Shown: piece after piece, positions 45,313 through 54,689 of the stretch | Numbering within the stretch: position 1 is the stretch's first letter | How the letters are laid out: every line of letters starts with the position of its first letter | DNA from: Bdellovibrionales bacterium | Lineage (GTDB): Bacteria > Bdellovibrionota > Bdellovibrionia > Bdellovibrionales > UBA1609 | DNA: 64,000 bases | Reading direction: 5' to 3' | Assembly: GCA_020628165.1 (NCBI GenBank) | Contig: JAHDFM010000007.1 | Span: 60,336 to 124,335 of the forward strand | Made by a program: the position numbers and the translations under genes | Notes under the pieces: model-generated | Databases searched by the model: none | What the model saw: the letters and a program-made list of their open reading frames with translations, nothing else | What the model was told of the DNA's origin: nothing

Positions 45313-45846
45313 ATGATTAAATGGTTTTTTTTATTTTTGTTTGGTGGGATAGCAACAGTTGCTATCTCACTTTATTTTAAACTCGGTGCCTACAAAGATG
45401 TAGAAATCCAAGTGCAAGACGTGGCACAAAAACACCTTCTATTTAAAAAGCACTTTGGTGCCTATCATAAAATCTCTCCAGTGATTCAAGCCGTTGAAGA
45501 GTGGGCCATAAAAAACGATGTGAACTGTGACCTTAGCTATGGTGCTTACTATGACGACCCAAAAACGGTTGAAGAGGACCGCCTGAATAGTGAAGGTGGC
45601 TGCCTAACCACCGAAGCCTTATCTAAAGACAAACTGCCCCTCGATTTTTCTCAACGCATATTTGAGGCCAACAAATACATCGTCGCTACTTTTCATGGCT
45701 CCCCTGCCATTGGCCCATTTGTGGTTTATCCAAAAGTTGAAGAATGGGCCATTGATAATCGCTACAAACTGAAAACACCTTATTATGAAACTTATAAGAT
45801 TGTTAAAAATAAAGTCATAACAACTTACTATTTCCCGTTTGATTGA
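45313..45846 (+). CDS. Membrane-anchored GyrI-like small-molecule-binding domain protein
   Basis: Residues 1-18 form one membrane segment (IKWFFLFLFGGIATVAISLYF). The rest resembles the GyrI-like (SOUL/AraC effector-binding) domain: FGAYHKISPVIQAVEEWAIKN, GAYYDDPKTVEEDRLNSEGGCLT (the DDP motif is typical) and GPFVVYPKVEEWAIDN. GyrI-like domains bind small hydrophobic molecules. Here it is not linked to a DNA-binding domain and lies on the periplasmic side, an unusual setting. It starts 8 bp after the previous gene and overlaps the next track ORF. Confidence 0.75.
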   Translation: MIKWFFLFLFGGIATVAISLYFKLGAYKDVEIQVQDVAQKHLLFKKHFGAYHKISPVIQAVEEWAIKNDVNCDLSYGAYYDDPKTVEEDRLNSEGGCLTTEALSKDKLPLDFSQRIFEANKYIVATFHGSPAIGPFVVYPKVEEWAIDNRYKLKTPYYETYKIVKNKVITTYYFPFD

Positions 45847-45856
45847 AGGTTCGCCC

Positions 45857-46363
45857 ATGTTTAAGAAAAACTTACTTGTTATACCCGCTTTGATCGCTGC
45901 CTACTTCATTTATCAATTTGTGTTTATCGGGTCTGACGAAAAACAAATTAAAAGCTTGTTTAAAGAAATCAAAAACATCGTTAAAATTGATGGCACCCTA
46001 AAAAAAGGGCAAATTCTAAGTCGCACTCTTAAACTTAAAGAGCTCATTGCCAAAGATGTTGAGATCAGTGCCTTTGAGGGCGAGCGCATTCTGTTTGACA
46101 GTGAAGGCTTTGACAGCATTCAAGGAGGGGCCTTTGTCGGTGCTAAGTACCTCAGTGAACACAGTGTAATTCTGCAAGACTTCGCCATTGATATTAACAA
46201 CAACCAAGCCAGTGCTGATGTCGTGGTTGTATCTAACGGTGAAACCATTGAAAGTGACCAATTCCGAGAGCTGTTCTCAGCCAAAGTAAAGCTCAAAAAA
46301 ATAGATGAGCAGTGGGTGATCGTCCAGGTGGATGCTGAACGAATGACTGCAGACTATGATTAA
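45857..46363 (+). CDS. Membrane-anchored small protein, possible NTF2-like fold
   Basis: The ATG at 45857 follows GAAGG at good spacing; the track start at 45839 adds six residues. A signal anchor (MFKKNLLVIPALIAAYFIYQFVF) is followed by 145 residues beginning DEKQIKSLFKEIKNIVKIDG. The pattern of helix, then beta strands ending WVIVQVDAERM, recalls NTF2/SnoaL-like domains, a guess only. Ends in the acidic ADYD. Last of the three-gene unit. Confidence 0.6.
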   Translation: MFKKNLLVIPALIAAYFIYQFVFIGSDEKQIKSLFKEIKNIVKIDGTLKKGQILSRTLKLKELIAKDVEISAFEGERILFDSEGFDSIQGGAFVGAKYLSEHSVILQDFAIDINNNQASADVVVVSNGETIESDQFRELFSAKVKLKKIDEQWVIVQVDAERMTADYD

Positions 46364-46543
46364 TTACTCAAATTGAGACCTCATTGTTATATACAATTGG
46401 AATAGCTCAACAAAGCTCCTTTGCAGTTATAAATTTTTGTTAAAAAGCCCTAGTTTGGCGATTGACAGCAGTCATTAGGGATTGCTTCACTCCCCTCTTT
46501 TCGAGTATCATTTGACTTTCAAATAACAGAGGAAGGAACTAGC

Positions 46544-48808
46544 ATGGCTAACAATATCGCAACGACCCCAGAAATGGTAAAAAAAGTTTATGAAACTTTA
46601 ACTCAAAAACTTTCAATCATTAAAAACCGTCTGAACCGCCCATTAACATTTACTGAAAAGGTTCTCTATGGTCATTTACAAGATCCAGAAAAGCAAGACC
46701 TCACTCGTGGACAAAGTTTCTTATTGCTAGGTCCAGACCGAGTCGCCATGCAAGATGCCACGGCGCAAATGGCTCTTTTACAATTCATGTTAGCCGGCAA
46801 AGATGAAACAGCCGTACCTTCAACAGTTCACTGTGATCACTTGATCCGCGCTTATGAAGGCATGGATGAAGATATGAAAGTCGCTATGGATGAAAACCAA
46901 GAGGTCTTTGATTTTTTAGCAACTGTTTCTAGTCGTTACGGAATTGGTTTTTGGAAGCCAGGTGCTGGTATCATTCACCAAGTTGTTTTAGAAAACTATG
47001 CCTTCCCTGGTGGCTTAATGATTGGTACCGATTCACACACACCAAATGCCGGTGGCTTAGGTATGATTGCTTGTGGTGTTGGCGGTGCCGATGCCTCTGA
47101 TGTGATGGCCGGCCTTCCTTGGGAAGTTAAAAACCCAAAAATCGTAGGTGTTCACTTAAAGGGCCAGCTCAAAGGTTGGGCCTCACCAAAAGATGTAATT
47201 TTAAAACTGTTAGGCATTATGACTGTTAAAGGTGGAACCAACAAAGTGATCGAATACTTTGGTGAAGGTTGTGAGTCTATCAGCTGTACTGGTAAAGCTA
47301 CGATCACCAATATGGGAGCTGAGCTCGGCGCAACCTGTTCAATTTTTCCATACGATGCCAAAATGAAAACTTACCTCAACTTAACTGAGCGCTCAGAAAT
47401 TGCCAAAGTTGCAGATGAGTACGCAAGCTTACTAAAAGCAGACAGTGAAGTTTTAGAAAACCCAAGTCAATACTACGATGAAGTCATTGAGATCGACTTA
47501 TCAACGTTAGAGCCTCACATCGTTGGCCCGCACTCACCAGATGCAGCAAGACCACTCAGCGCTATGAAAGAAGCCGCTAAAGAAAATGGTTGGCCAACAG
47601 ACTTGTCTGCCGCTCTTATTGGCTCTTGCACTAACTCTTCTTATGAAGACATCGGACGCGCCACTCACATTGCTAAGCAGGCTTTGAATCACGGCGTGAA
47701 GATGCAACAGTCTTTCATGGTATCTCCAGGGTCTTCGCAAATTAAAAAGACCATAGAACGCGATGGCCAAATGAAAACACTGAACGACATTGGAGCTACT
47801 GTTTTATCAAATGCTTGTGGCCCATGCATTGGACAGTGGAAGCGCGACAAATATCAAAAAGGCGACGTCAACACGATCGTTAGCAGTTTCAACAGAAACT
47901 TCCGTGGCCGTAATGACGCCAACCCGGAAACTCTTTCTTTCATCGCAAGCCCTGAAGTTGTTATGGCTTTAGGTGTCGCTGGTCGCATTGATTTTGACCC
48001 TCAACAAGATGAAATTAAAACTGCCGACGGTGGTACATTTTCACTGTCTATTCCTGAAGCTCCGGAATTACCTAACAATGGTTTCATCGCAGACCCTGAA
48101 GCATATCAAAGCCCACAAGGTAAAGATGCCGAAGTTAAAGTTTCACCAACCTCTGAGCGCCTAGAACTGCTCACACCTTTCAAAGCTTGGGATGGCAACG
48201 ACAAACAAGGCCTTCCTGTTTTATGCAAAGCTCTTGGCAAATGCACAACTGACCATATTAGCCCGGCAGGCCCATGGTTAAAGTACCGTGGTCACTTAGA
48301 TAATATCTCAAACAACATGCTTCTCGGAGCCATTAATGCCTTTGACTCTGAATTAAGGGGTAAAGGTAAAAACGTCTTTACAGGTGAAGTCGATGAGTAC
48401 AACAAAGTGGCTCGCAGTTATAAAGAAAAAGGCCAAGGCTGGGTGATCTTTGGTGATGAAAACTACGGTGAAGGAAGTAGTCGTGAGCACGCAGCCATGT
48501 GCCCAAGACACCTTGGGGCTGAAGCTGTCATTGTGAAAAGCTTTGCCCGCATTCATGAAACTAACTTAAAGAAACAAGGTGTACTGGCCTTTACGTTTGT
48601 GAACCCAGCAGACTACGACAAAGTTCAAGAGAACGACCGTGTTGCGATCAAAGGATTAACTAACTTCACTCCTGGTCAAAATGTGACGATTGAGCTCACG
48701 CACGAAGATGGCAACACCTCTGAATTTCCTGTGGCGCACACTTTTAATGAGGAGCAGATTAAGTGGTTTAAGGCGGGGTCGGCTCTTAACTTGCTTCGCA
48801 AACAGTAA
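46544..48808 (+). CDS. acn: Aconitate hydratase, mitochondrial type
   Basis: It isomerises citrate and isocitrate in the TCA cycle using a [4Fe-4S] cluster. The 754 residues match mitochondrial aconitase in length, shorter than bacterial AcnA (about 890). Visible are VPSTVHCDHLIRA, GTDSHTPNAGGLGMIACGVGG, LIGSCTNSSYEDI (cluster Cys), SNACGPCIGQWKR (the two other cluster Cys) and GDENYGEGSSREHAAMCPRHLG (swivel-domain active site). GAGGAAGGAA precedes the ATG. It is monocistronic. Confidence 0.95.
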   Translation: MANNIATTPEMVKKVYETLTQKLSIIKNRLNRPLTFTEKVLYGHLQDPEKQDLTRGQSFLLLGPDRVAMQDATAQMALLQFMLAGKDETAVPSTVHCDHLIRAYEGMDEDMKVAMDENQEVFDFLATVSSRYGIGFWKPGAGIIHQVVLENYAFPGGLMIGTDSHTPNAGGLGMIACGVGGADASDVMAGLPWEVKNPKIVGVHLKGQLKGWASPKDVILKLLGIMTVKGGTNKVIEYFGEGCESISCTGKATITNMGAELGATCSIFPYDAKMKTYLNLTERSEIAKVADEYASLLKADSEVLENPSQYYDEVIEIDLSTLEPHIVGPHSPDAARPLSAMKEAAKENGWPTDLSAALIGSCTNSSYEDIGRATHIAKQALNHGVKMQQSFMVSPGSSQIKKTIERDGQMKTLNDIGATVLSNACGPCIGQWKRDKYQKGDVNTIVSSFNRNFRGRNDANPETLSFIASPEVVMALGVAGRIDFDPQQDEIKTADGGTFSLSIPEAPELPNNGFIADPEAYQSPQGKDAEVKVSPTSERLELLTPFKAWDGNDKQGLPVLCKALGKCTTDHISPAGPWLKYRGHLDNISNNMLLGAINAFDSELRGKGKNVFTGEVDEYNKVARSYKEKGQGWVIFGDENYGEGSSREHAAMCPRHLGAEAVIVKSFARIHETNLKKQGVLAFTFVNPADYDKVQENDRVAIKGLTNFTPGQNVTIELTHEDGNTSEFPVAHTFNEEQIKWFKAGSALNLLRKQ

Positions 48809-48822
48809 ATTTTTTTTCTTAA

Positions 48823-48852
48823 TTCTTTGGGTCTGTGCTTGGACCCAAAGAA
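48823..48852 (+). terminator. Hairpin after aconitase gene
   Basis: TTCTTTGGGTC / GACCCAAAGAA forms a perfect 11-bp stem with an 8-nt loop, 14 bp after the stop. The T run lies before the stem, not after it, so it may stabilise the 3' end and not act as a classic intrinsic terminator. Confidence 0.45.
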
Positions 48853-49038
48853 CCTTGGACACTGTCTTTCCGTACTCAAACAGCTCTGGGCAGCACCGCT
48901 CGCTTTTTGGTCTTTTTACATGATCTGCGTTTGTGAATTGTAGTTTTTCCTTATTGAACCTTGAAAGTTTTATAAGTCTTAAGGGGTTATAAGACTTATT
49001 ATTTGCAAATGGCTGAGCAGGGGTTTAGCTATATTGTT

Positions 49039-49980
49039 ATGGCGCGTTATGTTTTTATTATCCCCTTTCTTTTTTCAATTGGATTTTCATCTTTTGCTCA
49101 AGAAGTTGAGCTTGGTTTTGCTTCTCCTAGTTTCAGTAACTTCAGTTACGCAGACACTATGAACAAGCAACTGGCTCATATTGTCGGACTTGACCTTAGC
49201 TTACCTCAAGAAACTTTAAATCGTTTAAAGCAGAATCTGTATTCAGAAAGAACCGAAAATATGATTGCTGAGATCCAAGAGTACCTTCTCAAAAATCAAG
49301 GTGAGATCAGCATTCCTCTCAATTATGATCACCTCGACAAAAAAGAAAGAGAAGTTTTAACGGCAGTTCGCAATTTATCTTTTATGGGTCTCGTATTTTT
49401 TGCTGTTTTGTGGCACATGCCTGAAGATTTCACTGGCTGGGACACAAGCAAAGGCTTTGGTGAAATCCTTGATGGCTGGCACGAGAATATTAAAAGTGAT
49501 CCTGTGGTTGATACTAATCATTGGACCGTCAACTACATTGGCCACCCTATGAGTGGAGCCTATGAGTATTTATTTTTAAGAAACCAAAATTTTTCTAAGC
49601 TTGAGTCTTTTGGCTTTGCCGTCTTTGCCTCCACTGTTTTGTGGGAGTACGGCATTGAAGCAACCACTCGCGTTCCTTCTATTCAAGATTTGATTATCAC
49701 TCCTGTGTTCGGTTCCATTCTTGGTGAATATTTTCATAAGTGGGATCAACAGCTTAAACACAATGATTATGTCTTGTGGGACTCTCGAACATTTGGGCGC
49801 TTCATTCATCACATCATTAATCCCGTTGAAGGTGTAAATGATGTTTTAAACAAACTATTTCGCTCTCCACTTCTCAAGCTCGATCAACTTAGGTTTTATG
49901 TTGATAGCAATGAACTGACCAAAGAAGATTATGAACCTTTCCGTTCTTCGGTAGGTTTCAAATTCGAAATTGTTTTTTAA
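49039..49980 (+). CDS. DUF3943-type outer-membrane-associated protein
   Basis: I prefer the ATG at 49039, directly before the signal peptide MARYVFIIPFLFSIGFSSFAQEV; the track start adds 12 residues. The segment NYIGHPMSGAYEYLFLRNQN followed by STVLWEYGIEATTRVPSIQDLIITPVFGSILGEYFH fits the DUF3943 family, whose members are envelope proteins of unknown role. The C-terminus ends in Phe after a beta-like stretch (GFKFEIVF), as outer-membrane proteins often do. No good ribosome binding site is seen at either start. Confidence 0.72.
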   Translation: MARYVFIIPFLFSIGFSSFAQEVELGFASPSFSNFSYADTMNKQLAHIVGLDLSLPQETLNRLKQNLYSERTENMIAEIQEYLLKNQGEISIPLNYDHLDKKEREVLTAVRNLSFMGLVFFAVLWHMPEDFTGWDTSKGFGEILDGWHENIKSDPVVDTNHWTVNYIGHPMSGAYEYLFLRNQNFSKLESFGFAVFASTVLWEYGIEATTRVPSIQDLIITPVFGSILGEYFHKWDQQLKHNDYVLWDSRTFGRFIHHIINPVEGVNDVLNKLFRSPLLKLDQLRFYVDSNELTKEDYEPFRSSVGFKFEIVF

Positions 49981-50232
49981 ATCTCAAAGGTGACTCTCCT
50001 TTTGAAATTTAATGTTCAAATACAAACGATTCAATTAATGAGTTGTTTTCATTTTAATTACGACATTTGACATTCTTAATTAAGATCTCAACAAAAGTTC
50101 TATCTCTGCACTTTTGTTTTGCTTAAACTATAAAAAACTCTGCATACCCAAAGGTCTAAAGTCTGGGATAGAGCTTAAAATACATACATCTAGAAACATG
50201 AGTGTAGTACTCTTAAAGGTAAAGGAGATCTT

Positions 50233-50769
50233 ATGTTTAAGGCTTTCGTTATTACTATTTTTTTATTATTTCAATTTTCAAGTCAGGCGGCACTTCACTT
50301 AGAACCACTTTTGTATTACGGAATGGGTGATTCTATTGAGAAAAACACCAACGTTGAGTTCAAACAGCAAGGCTTACTCTATGGTGCACGTATGGGTTGG
50401 TACAGAAACAGCTTCTCTTTGGGGCTTGAGTACTTAACAGGTCAAATGGAGTTTGAAAATGAAAACACCAACCAAGAGTACGACGAAACTCCCCATTATA
50501 TGGGAGCTTACATGGGTTACCATCTGAAAAAAAGATTTGGACTCAACTTGAGTTATTTTTTAAAAGTGAGGTCCAACAGCGACATTAATAAATTGTCAGG
50601 CAACGCTTGGAAAGTAGAGCTGTATTACCGGATTAAAACTCACGTCACTTTCCGCATAGGCTACAAACATCGCACCCTAGACTACGATGAGAACACTGAC
50701 ACCGACTTAACAAATAAGTTTGAAAGCAAGACCGTATTAGCCGGCTTTAGTTTTCCTTGGGTTTTGTAA
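50233..50769 (+). CDS. Small outer-membrane beta-barrel protein
   Basis: A 178-residue protein with signal peptide (MFKAFVITIFLLFQFSSQA). The mature part alternates polar and hydrophobic residues in strands with aromatic girdles (GARMGWYRNSFSLGLEYL, MGAYMGYHLKKRFGLNLSYFLKVR, VELYYRIKTHVTFRIGYKH), enough for about eight strands. It is like OmpW/OmpX-sized barrels, but I cannot name a family. AAAGGAGAT precedes the ATG. Confidence 0.72.
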   Translation: MFKAFVITIFLLFQFSSQAALHLEPLLYYGMGDSIEKNTNVEFKQQGLLYGARMGWYRNSFSLGLEYLTGQMEFENENTNQEYDETPHYMGAYMGYHLKKRFGLNLSYFLKVRSNSDINKLSGNAWKVELYYRIKTHVTFRIGYKHRTLDYDENTDTDLTNKFESKTVLAGFSFPWVL

Positions 50770-50916
50770 ATCAATTGATTAGAAATACTTTATTTTTATA
50801 AGCTTGAATAAAATTTGCATTTTCCCTGACAGTAATTTTTTTTTACCCCTAAAGTTCATTAACTTAATATGTTATTTGGTTCGATAGTCACTTAAATATA
50901 AGAGGAAATAACAAAA

Positions 50917-51447
50917 ATGCCAATTGAGCGTATTTACTTTACACCCGTAAAATCTGAAACTTCACGCTCATAGATGAAAGACCATCCCTACTTATTTGCA
51001 GTTGTACCCGGCCCAGTTGATCACGATGCTTGCTTCAATGCTGCAGGCTTTAATGATTTTGATGATTCCGATGACGAATGGGATCAAGATCTTCATACTT
51101 TCATAGATCATATACTAAAGGGCTTAGAAACCATGGGTAATATGTCGATTCGAGCTCTCGACAAACCAAAATATAGAAGATCTTTGATAGAACGCCTTAT
51201 GGGTAAACCAGAATTGATTGCAACCACCACAAGTTCTCTTTTTTGTGTTGCTACTGATGACCAATTTAATGGAGCCATCATTGATTTCGGCACACCTTCA
51301 AAATGCACACTTCATATATCTAATGGACATCCAATCATCTGGCTGAGTTGCAAAGAAAAAAATCTCATCGAATCTACTATAGGTGATATCATCGAAAAAC
51401 TTCGATTTAAAAAACAAGACATTGATATCGATTGGTCTTTACTTTAA
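50917..51447 (+). pseudogene. ORF interrupted by an in-frame amber codon, or an 18-codon leader plus ORF
   Basis: An ATG at 50917 with AGAGGAAA upstream starts a frame (MPIERIYFTPVKSETSRS) that meets TAG at 50971-50973. The next codon is ATG (50974) and the same frame runs on for 157 codons (MKDHPYLFAVVPGPVDHDA...). The inner ATG has no ribosome binding site of its own. The protein body is soluble, acidic and helical at the start, with no family recognised. It could be a nonsense mutation, a coupled leader peptide, or stop readthrough. Confidence 0.55.
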
Positions 51448-51533
51448 TACTATAGCCGATGTGATTTTAATCAGTTCTACACATGCGGAGAATTAAGCAA
51501 AGCAAGAACTCACTTTGCCTAGTGTGATATATT

Positions 51534-52697
51534 TTAGATGTAATTCTTTCTTTTAATTTTATCGATGATGATCTTCTCTGACATGATAGGATCTTTTGGG
51601 TTCACGGCAAAAATCGACTGCTGCTCACAACGTTTTTTTTCTTTGATCAACCATCTTAAGATATCAGCTAATTTTTTATTCTTTTTGTCGGCAAAGAACG
51701 GATCTCTTTCTAGGGCATCTTTTGCTTTTTTTAAAGCCCTAGCATCAGAAGCATTTTTTTCTGAAACCGGATAATAGTGCAAATCGTATCTTTTAATGTC
51801 ATCAGGCAACAAGCCTAAGAACTTCACCTCTGGTGCACTGAAATCAGCGTTACGAATTAAACTCGCAGCAGAGCCCGCTTTTAATGTGCGATAAATGTTT
51901 TGCAATGTATAGGCATCAAGATCTCCGTAAAAGTATATCGGCACATCCAATTGATCTTGAATGGTTTTACACCAACCTCTCACACCGTTACTTGGTACTC
52001 CTCGAGCACCAATGACGATGCAATTGTTTCTTTTGGTAAAACCATTGGTCACTAAAGTGTTAGCCATGGTTTCCGACTCTATCACTAAACAAAAATCAAT
52101 CTTACCTTTTTTAGGCTTTAATTTAAAAGACTGTGGTTTGTTTTGTGGTTGAAACGCTGACGTCCCCATACCACTCAAGTCTACAACGGCTTTCGAACCG
52201 TCTTCTAAGGTTTCTGTCACAACTAAGTTTTTAGAAAATGTTTGCCCACCGCGGTCCCCGGCATGGCAATTGAGCTCTTCGCGGTAAACTTCTAATAAAT
52301 CTGCAACGTAATTGATGACAGCATCTGTCTCTGATTGGTCTTGAACTTCTAGTGGCTTAAGTTTTGGATCGTTTTTACAAGCACCTTTAAGTATGTAAAA
52401 GAATCCCCTTTTTGAATTCACAGTTCCATTGCGAAGATTGTTCAACATGATATCAAGTATAAAGACTGTTCGAGCGATTTTCTGAACAGAAGAAACATTT
52501 AACTCTGTTGTAACAACTTTACCACCTGGAGTAAAAAAACCCTTTGATGCCTTATATATTGAGTTATCTAGAGAGCACTTAATAGCTTGCAACAATGGGC
52601 GTTGACCCTTTTCTAATGAAATTAGCATTTCATCACATAGGGCCCTAGCAATTTTTGGAATATCTTTATCCGATTTTCTTACTCTAATTTTTGGCAT
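51534..52697 (-). CDS. top6A: DNA topoisomerase VI subunit A (Spo11/Top6A)
   Basis: The DNA-cleaving subunit of a type IIB topoisomerase, which makes transient double-strand breaks with 2-nt overhangs. At 387 residues it has the usual length. The winged-helix catalytic region has SKRGFFYILKG, the counterpart of the (K/R)RxxYY motif, with Tyr101 as the likely nucleophile. The Toprim domain shows FCLVIESETMA (Glu207) and YGDLDAYTLQNI (Asp259, Asp261) for Mg2+. GARGVPSNGVRGW matches the GKGxPD loop region. It lies 3 bp after top6B. Topoisomerase VI is mainly archaeal and plant, patchy in bacteria. Confidence 0.9.
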   Translation of the reverse strand: MPKIRVRKSDKDIPKIARALCDEMLISLEKGQRPLLQAIKCSLDNSIYKASKGFFTPGGKVVTTELNVSSVQKIARTVFILDIMLNNLRNGTVNSKRGFFYILKGACKNDPKLKPLEVQDQSETDAVINYVADLLEVYREELNCHAGDRGGQTFSKNLVVTETLEDGSKAVVDLSGMGTSAFQPQNKPQSFKLKPKKGKIDFCLVIESETMANTLVTNGFTKRNNCIVIGARGVPSNGVRGWCKTIQDQLDVPIYFYGDLDAYTLQNIYRTLKAGSAASLIRNADFSAPEVKFLGLLPDDIKRYDLHYYPVSEKNASDARALKKAKDALERDPFFADKKNKKLADILRWLIKEKKRCEQQSIFAVNPKDPIMSEKIIIDKIKRKNYI

Positions 52698-52700
52698 AAC

Positions 52701-54599
52701 TTACCTTCTTTTAGATTTTGTTTTTTTCTTTGTCGTTTTTTTCTTAGTTTTCTTTTTCACTTTTTTGGCAGTCTTCTTTTTTGTAGCCTTCTTAGCTGCT
52801 TTTTTTGTGGCTTTTTTAGCTACCTTTTTCTTAGCTACTTTCTTTTGAACTTTTGCTTTAGTTTTCTTTTTAGCTTTTTTAGCCGTCGTTGCTTTTACAG
52901 CTGGCACATCCATTGACGCTTCTGTAGCTTCAGCTTCATCACCTTCAGCAGTGTCCACTTTCACTTTACCAAGCTTAGCCGCTTGTTTGTCTTTAAGAAG
53001 TGCTAGTTTTTCATCGGCGGCTTTTAAATCTTTCTCAGCTTCTTTGCTATCGCGCCCAAGTATTTTTACCAAACCTTGCTCAGCTCGTTTTTTACGATCT
53101 TTGCCAGCACCAACAATTTTAGCCAGTCCTTCCACTAAAATAGGGCCAAACTTTTCGATGTGAGCGCGCTTCCTTTCAAGGTCAGCGGCTTTGTTCTCAC
53201 GTTTAATGTGACGAGATAGCTTTTGCCCAGCTTGCATTAAGGCTCGGCGCAATTCTTCAACCAGATCATCACTGGCATCAATGGTTTCTTTCGATGCATT
53301 TTTAAATTTAATGAATGGTGAAGTCACACTGATGGCAAAAATATATGGCCCCAATGGCAAGCTTTTGCGAGATTGCATCAACCCATACGAACGCCAATTG
53401 ACGGACTCAACAGCTCGAGTGATGGCACAGGCTGATTTATCAAACTGTAAAGGAACTCTGTTGGCAAAACGCAATAACTGCACCGATTGCTCTTCGGCAG
53501 CTGCTTTTTTATCTAAGAAACGCGCAATGGCCACTTCCACCACAGTAGGTTTGAAATCACAAATTTTTGGTTTGCGAGTCACAACACTGAAGAAATCCAC
53601 TTCGCCGATGCGGTGAATACTTTTAGCAAGCCCCTCTTCGCCAACTGTTAATACTGATCTTGTAGATGGGTTGGCTAGGTCAGTATTTTGTATGGATTGA
53701 AAAATGGTTTTAAAATCTTTTTCAGGAATCTTTTGCACTTTCATGGTTTTTAATTTTTTGGGCAAACCATTTTTAAGCATATCTTTGACTGTCGCTTCAG
53801 TAACACGTGAAAAGGCTTTCTTTAGAAACTGCTCAAGAGATAAATTCCCATACAAATGAGCGTGAGTTAAAAACTCACCCAGCTTCATGGTATGTGGGTG
53901 TGGCAATGTTGGTGGCGGCACTTTTGGAACATCTGTTGATACTCTATCAACGCGCACTTTCTCTTTGTCGAGCAAATCGTATTCTAGAGTCAAATGTGGG
54001 TTCACAAGAGTGGTCCCCTCAAGATAAGTGATCAAGCCTCCATCACCATTTAACTGAATACGGCCATCAATTTTAAAATCAACCTTCAAACCATGAGGCT
54101 TCTTCCACTCAAAGGTTTCTTTGTTTTTTATCAACCCTTTGTTGCCTTTGATATCGACATCAATAGTTGCACGCACGGCTTTGCGCATTTTTTTGGTTTT
54201 GCTGATCACCTTAACACCAGTAGCATTGGTCAACTGGGCCCAAGTAGTGGCTGCTGAAATTCCAATCCCTTGTTGACCGCGGGAGCACTGCCCACGACCA
54301 AACTTTGATGAGGCCAAATACTCACCAAAAACTTGTGGCAAATCGGAAGGCTCTAAACCAGGGCCGTTGTCTTCCACTGTTATTTGAATCAAATCTGTGC
54401 TTTTTGCCGACCCTTTACCCACTTTCTTAATGCTGACTTTTAGCTCTGGAGCAATGCCAGCCTCTTCGCAAGCATCTAAGGAGTTGTCGACGGCTTCTTT
54501 TAAAGTAGTTAAGACGGCCTTTAATGGAGACGAGAATCCGACTTGTTGTAAGTTTTTAGCGAAGTACTCCGCGGTGCTACTTTTAGTAATTTTTGCCAA
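52701..54599 (-). CDS. top6B: DNA topoisomerase VI subunit B (Top6B) with lysine-rich tail
   Basis: The ATPase subunit that clamps DNA and drives strand passage. The GHKL (Bergerat) ATPase is intact: TTLKEAVDNSLDACEEAG (Glu35, Asn39), VEDNGPGLE (Asp77) and SRGQQGIGISAATTW (ATP lid). The H2TH and transducer regions follow (TVLTVGEEGLAKSI, FANRVPLQFDKSACAI). Archaeal Top6B has about 530 residues; this has 632, and residues 569-632 are a near-pure Lys/Ala/Thr/Val tail with KKATKKAAKKATKKK repeats, like histone H1 tails. It is the first of the A-B pair. Confidence 0.93.
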   Translation of the reverse strand: MAKITKSSTAEYFAKNLQQVGFSSPLKAVLTTLKEAVDNSLDACEEAGIAPELKVSIKKVGKGSAKSTDLIQITVEDNGPGLEPSDLPQVFGEYLASSKFGRGQCSRGQQGIGISAATTWAQLTNATGVKVISKTKKMRKAVRATIDVDIKGNKGLIKNKETFEWKKPHGLKVDFKIDGRIQLNGDGGLITYLEGTTLVNPHLTLEYDLLDKEKVRVDRVSTDVPKVPPPTLPHPHTMKLGEFLTHAHLYGNLSLEQFLKKAFSRVTEATVKDMLKNGLPKKLKTMKVQKIPEKDFKTIFQSIQNTDLANPSTRSVLTVGEEGLAKSIHRIGEVDFFSVVTRKPKICDFKPTVVEVAIARFLDKKAAAEEQSVQLLRFANRVPLQFDKSACAITRAVESVNWRSYGLMQSRKSLPLGPYIFAISVTSPFIKFKNASKETIDASDDLVEELRRALMQAGQKLSRHIKRENKAADLERKRAHIEKFGPILVEGLAKIVGAGKDRKKRAEQGLVKILGRDSKEAEKDLKAADEKLALLKDKQAAKLGKVKVDTAEGDEAEATEASMDVPAVKATTAKKAKKKTKAKVQKKVAKKKVAKKATKKAAKKATKKKTAKKVKKKTKKKTTKKKTKSKRR

Positions 54600-54689
54600 G
54601 AGCTCCCCTCCTTTAGTCTAAAGACCTCATTTTAGGAAGAGAAAACTCGATAAGCAATTGTTTTTGTTAAATTAATTATAAATAGCTGA

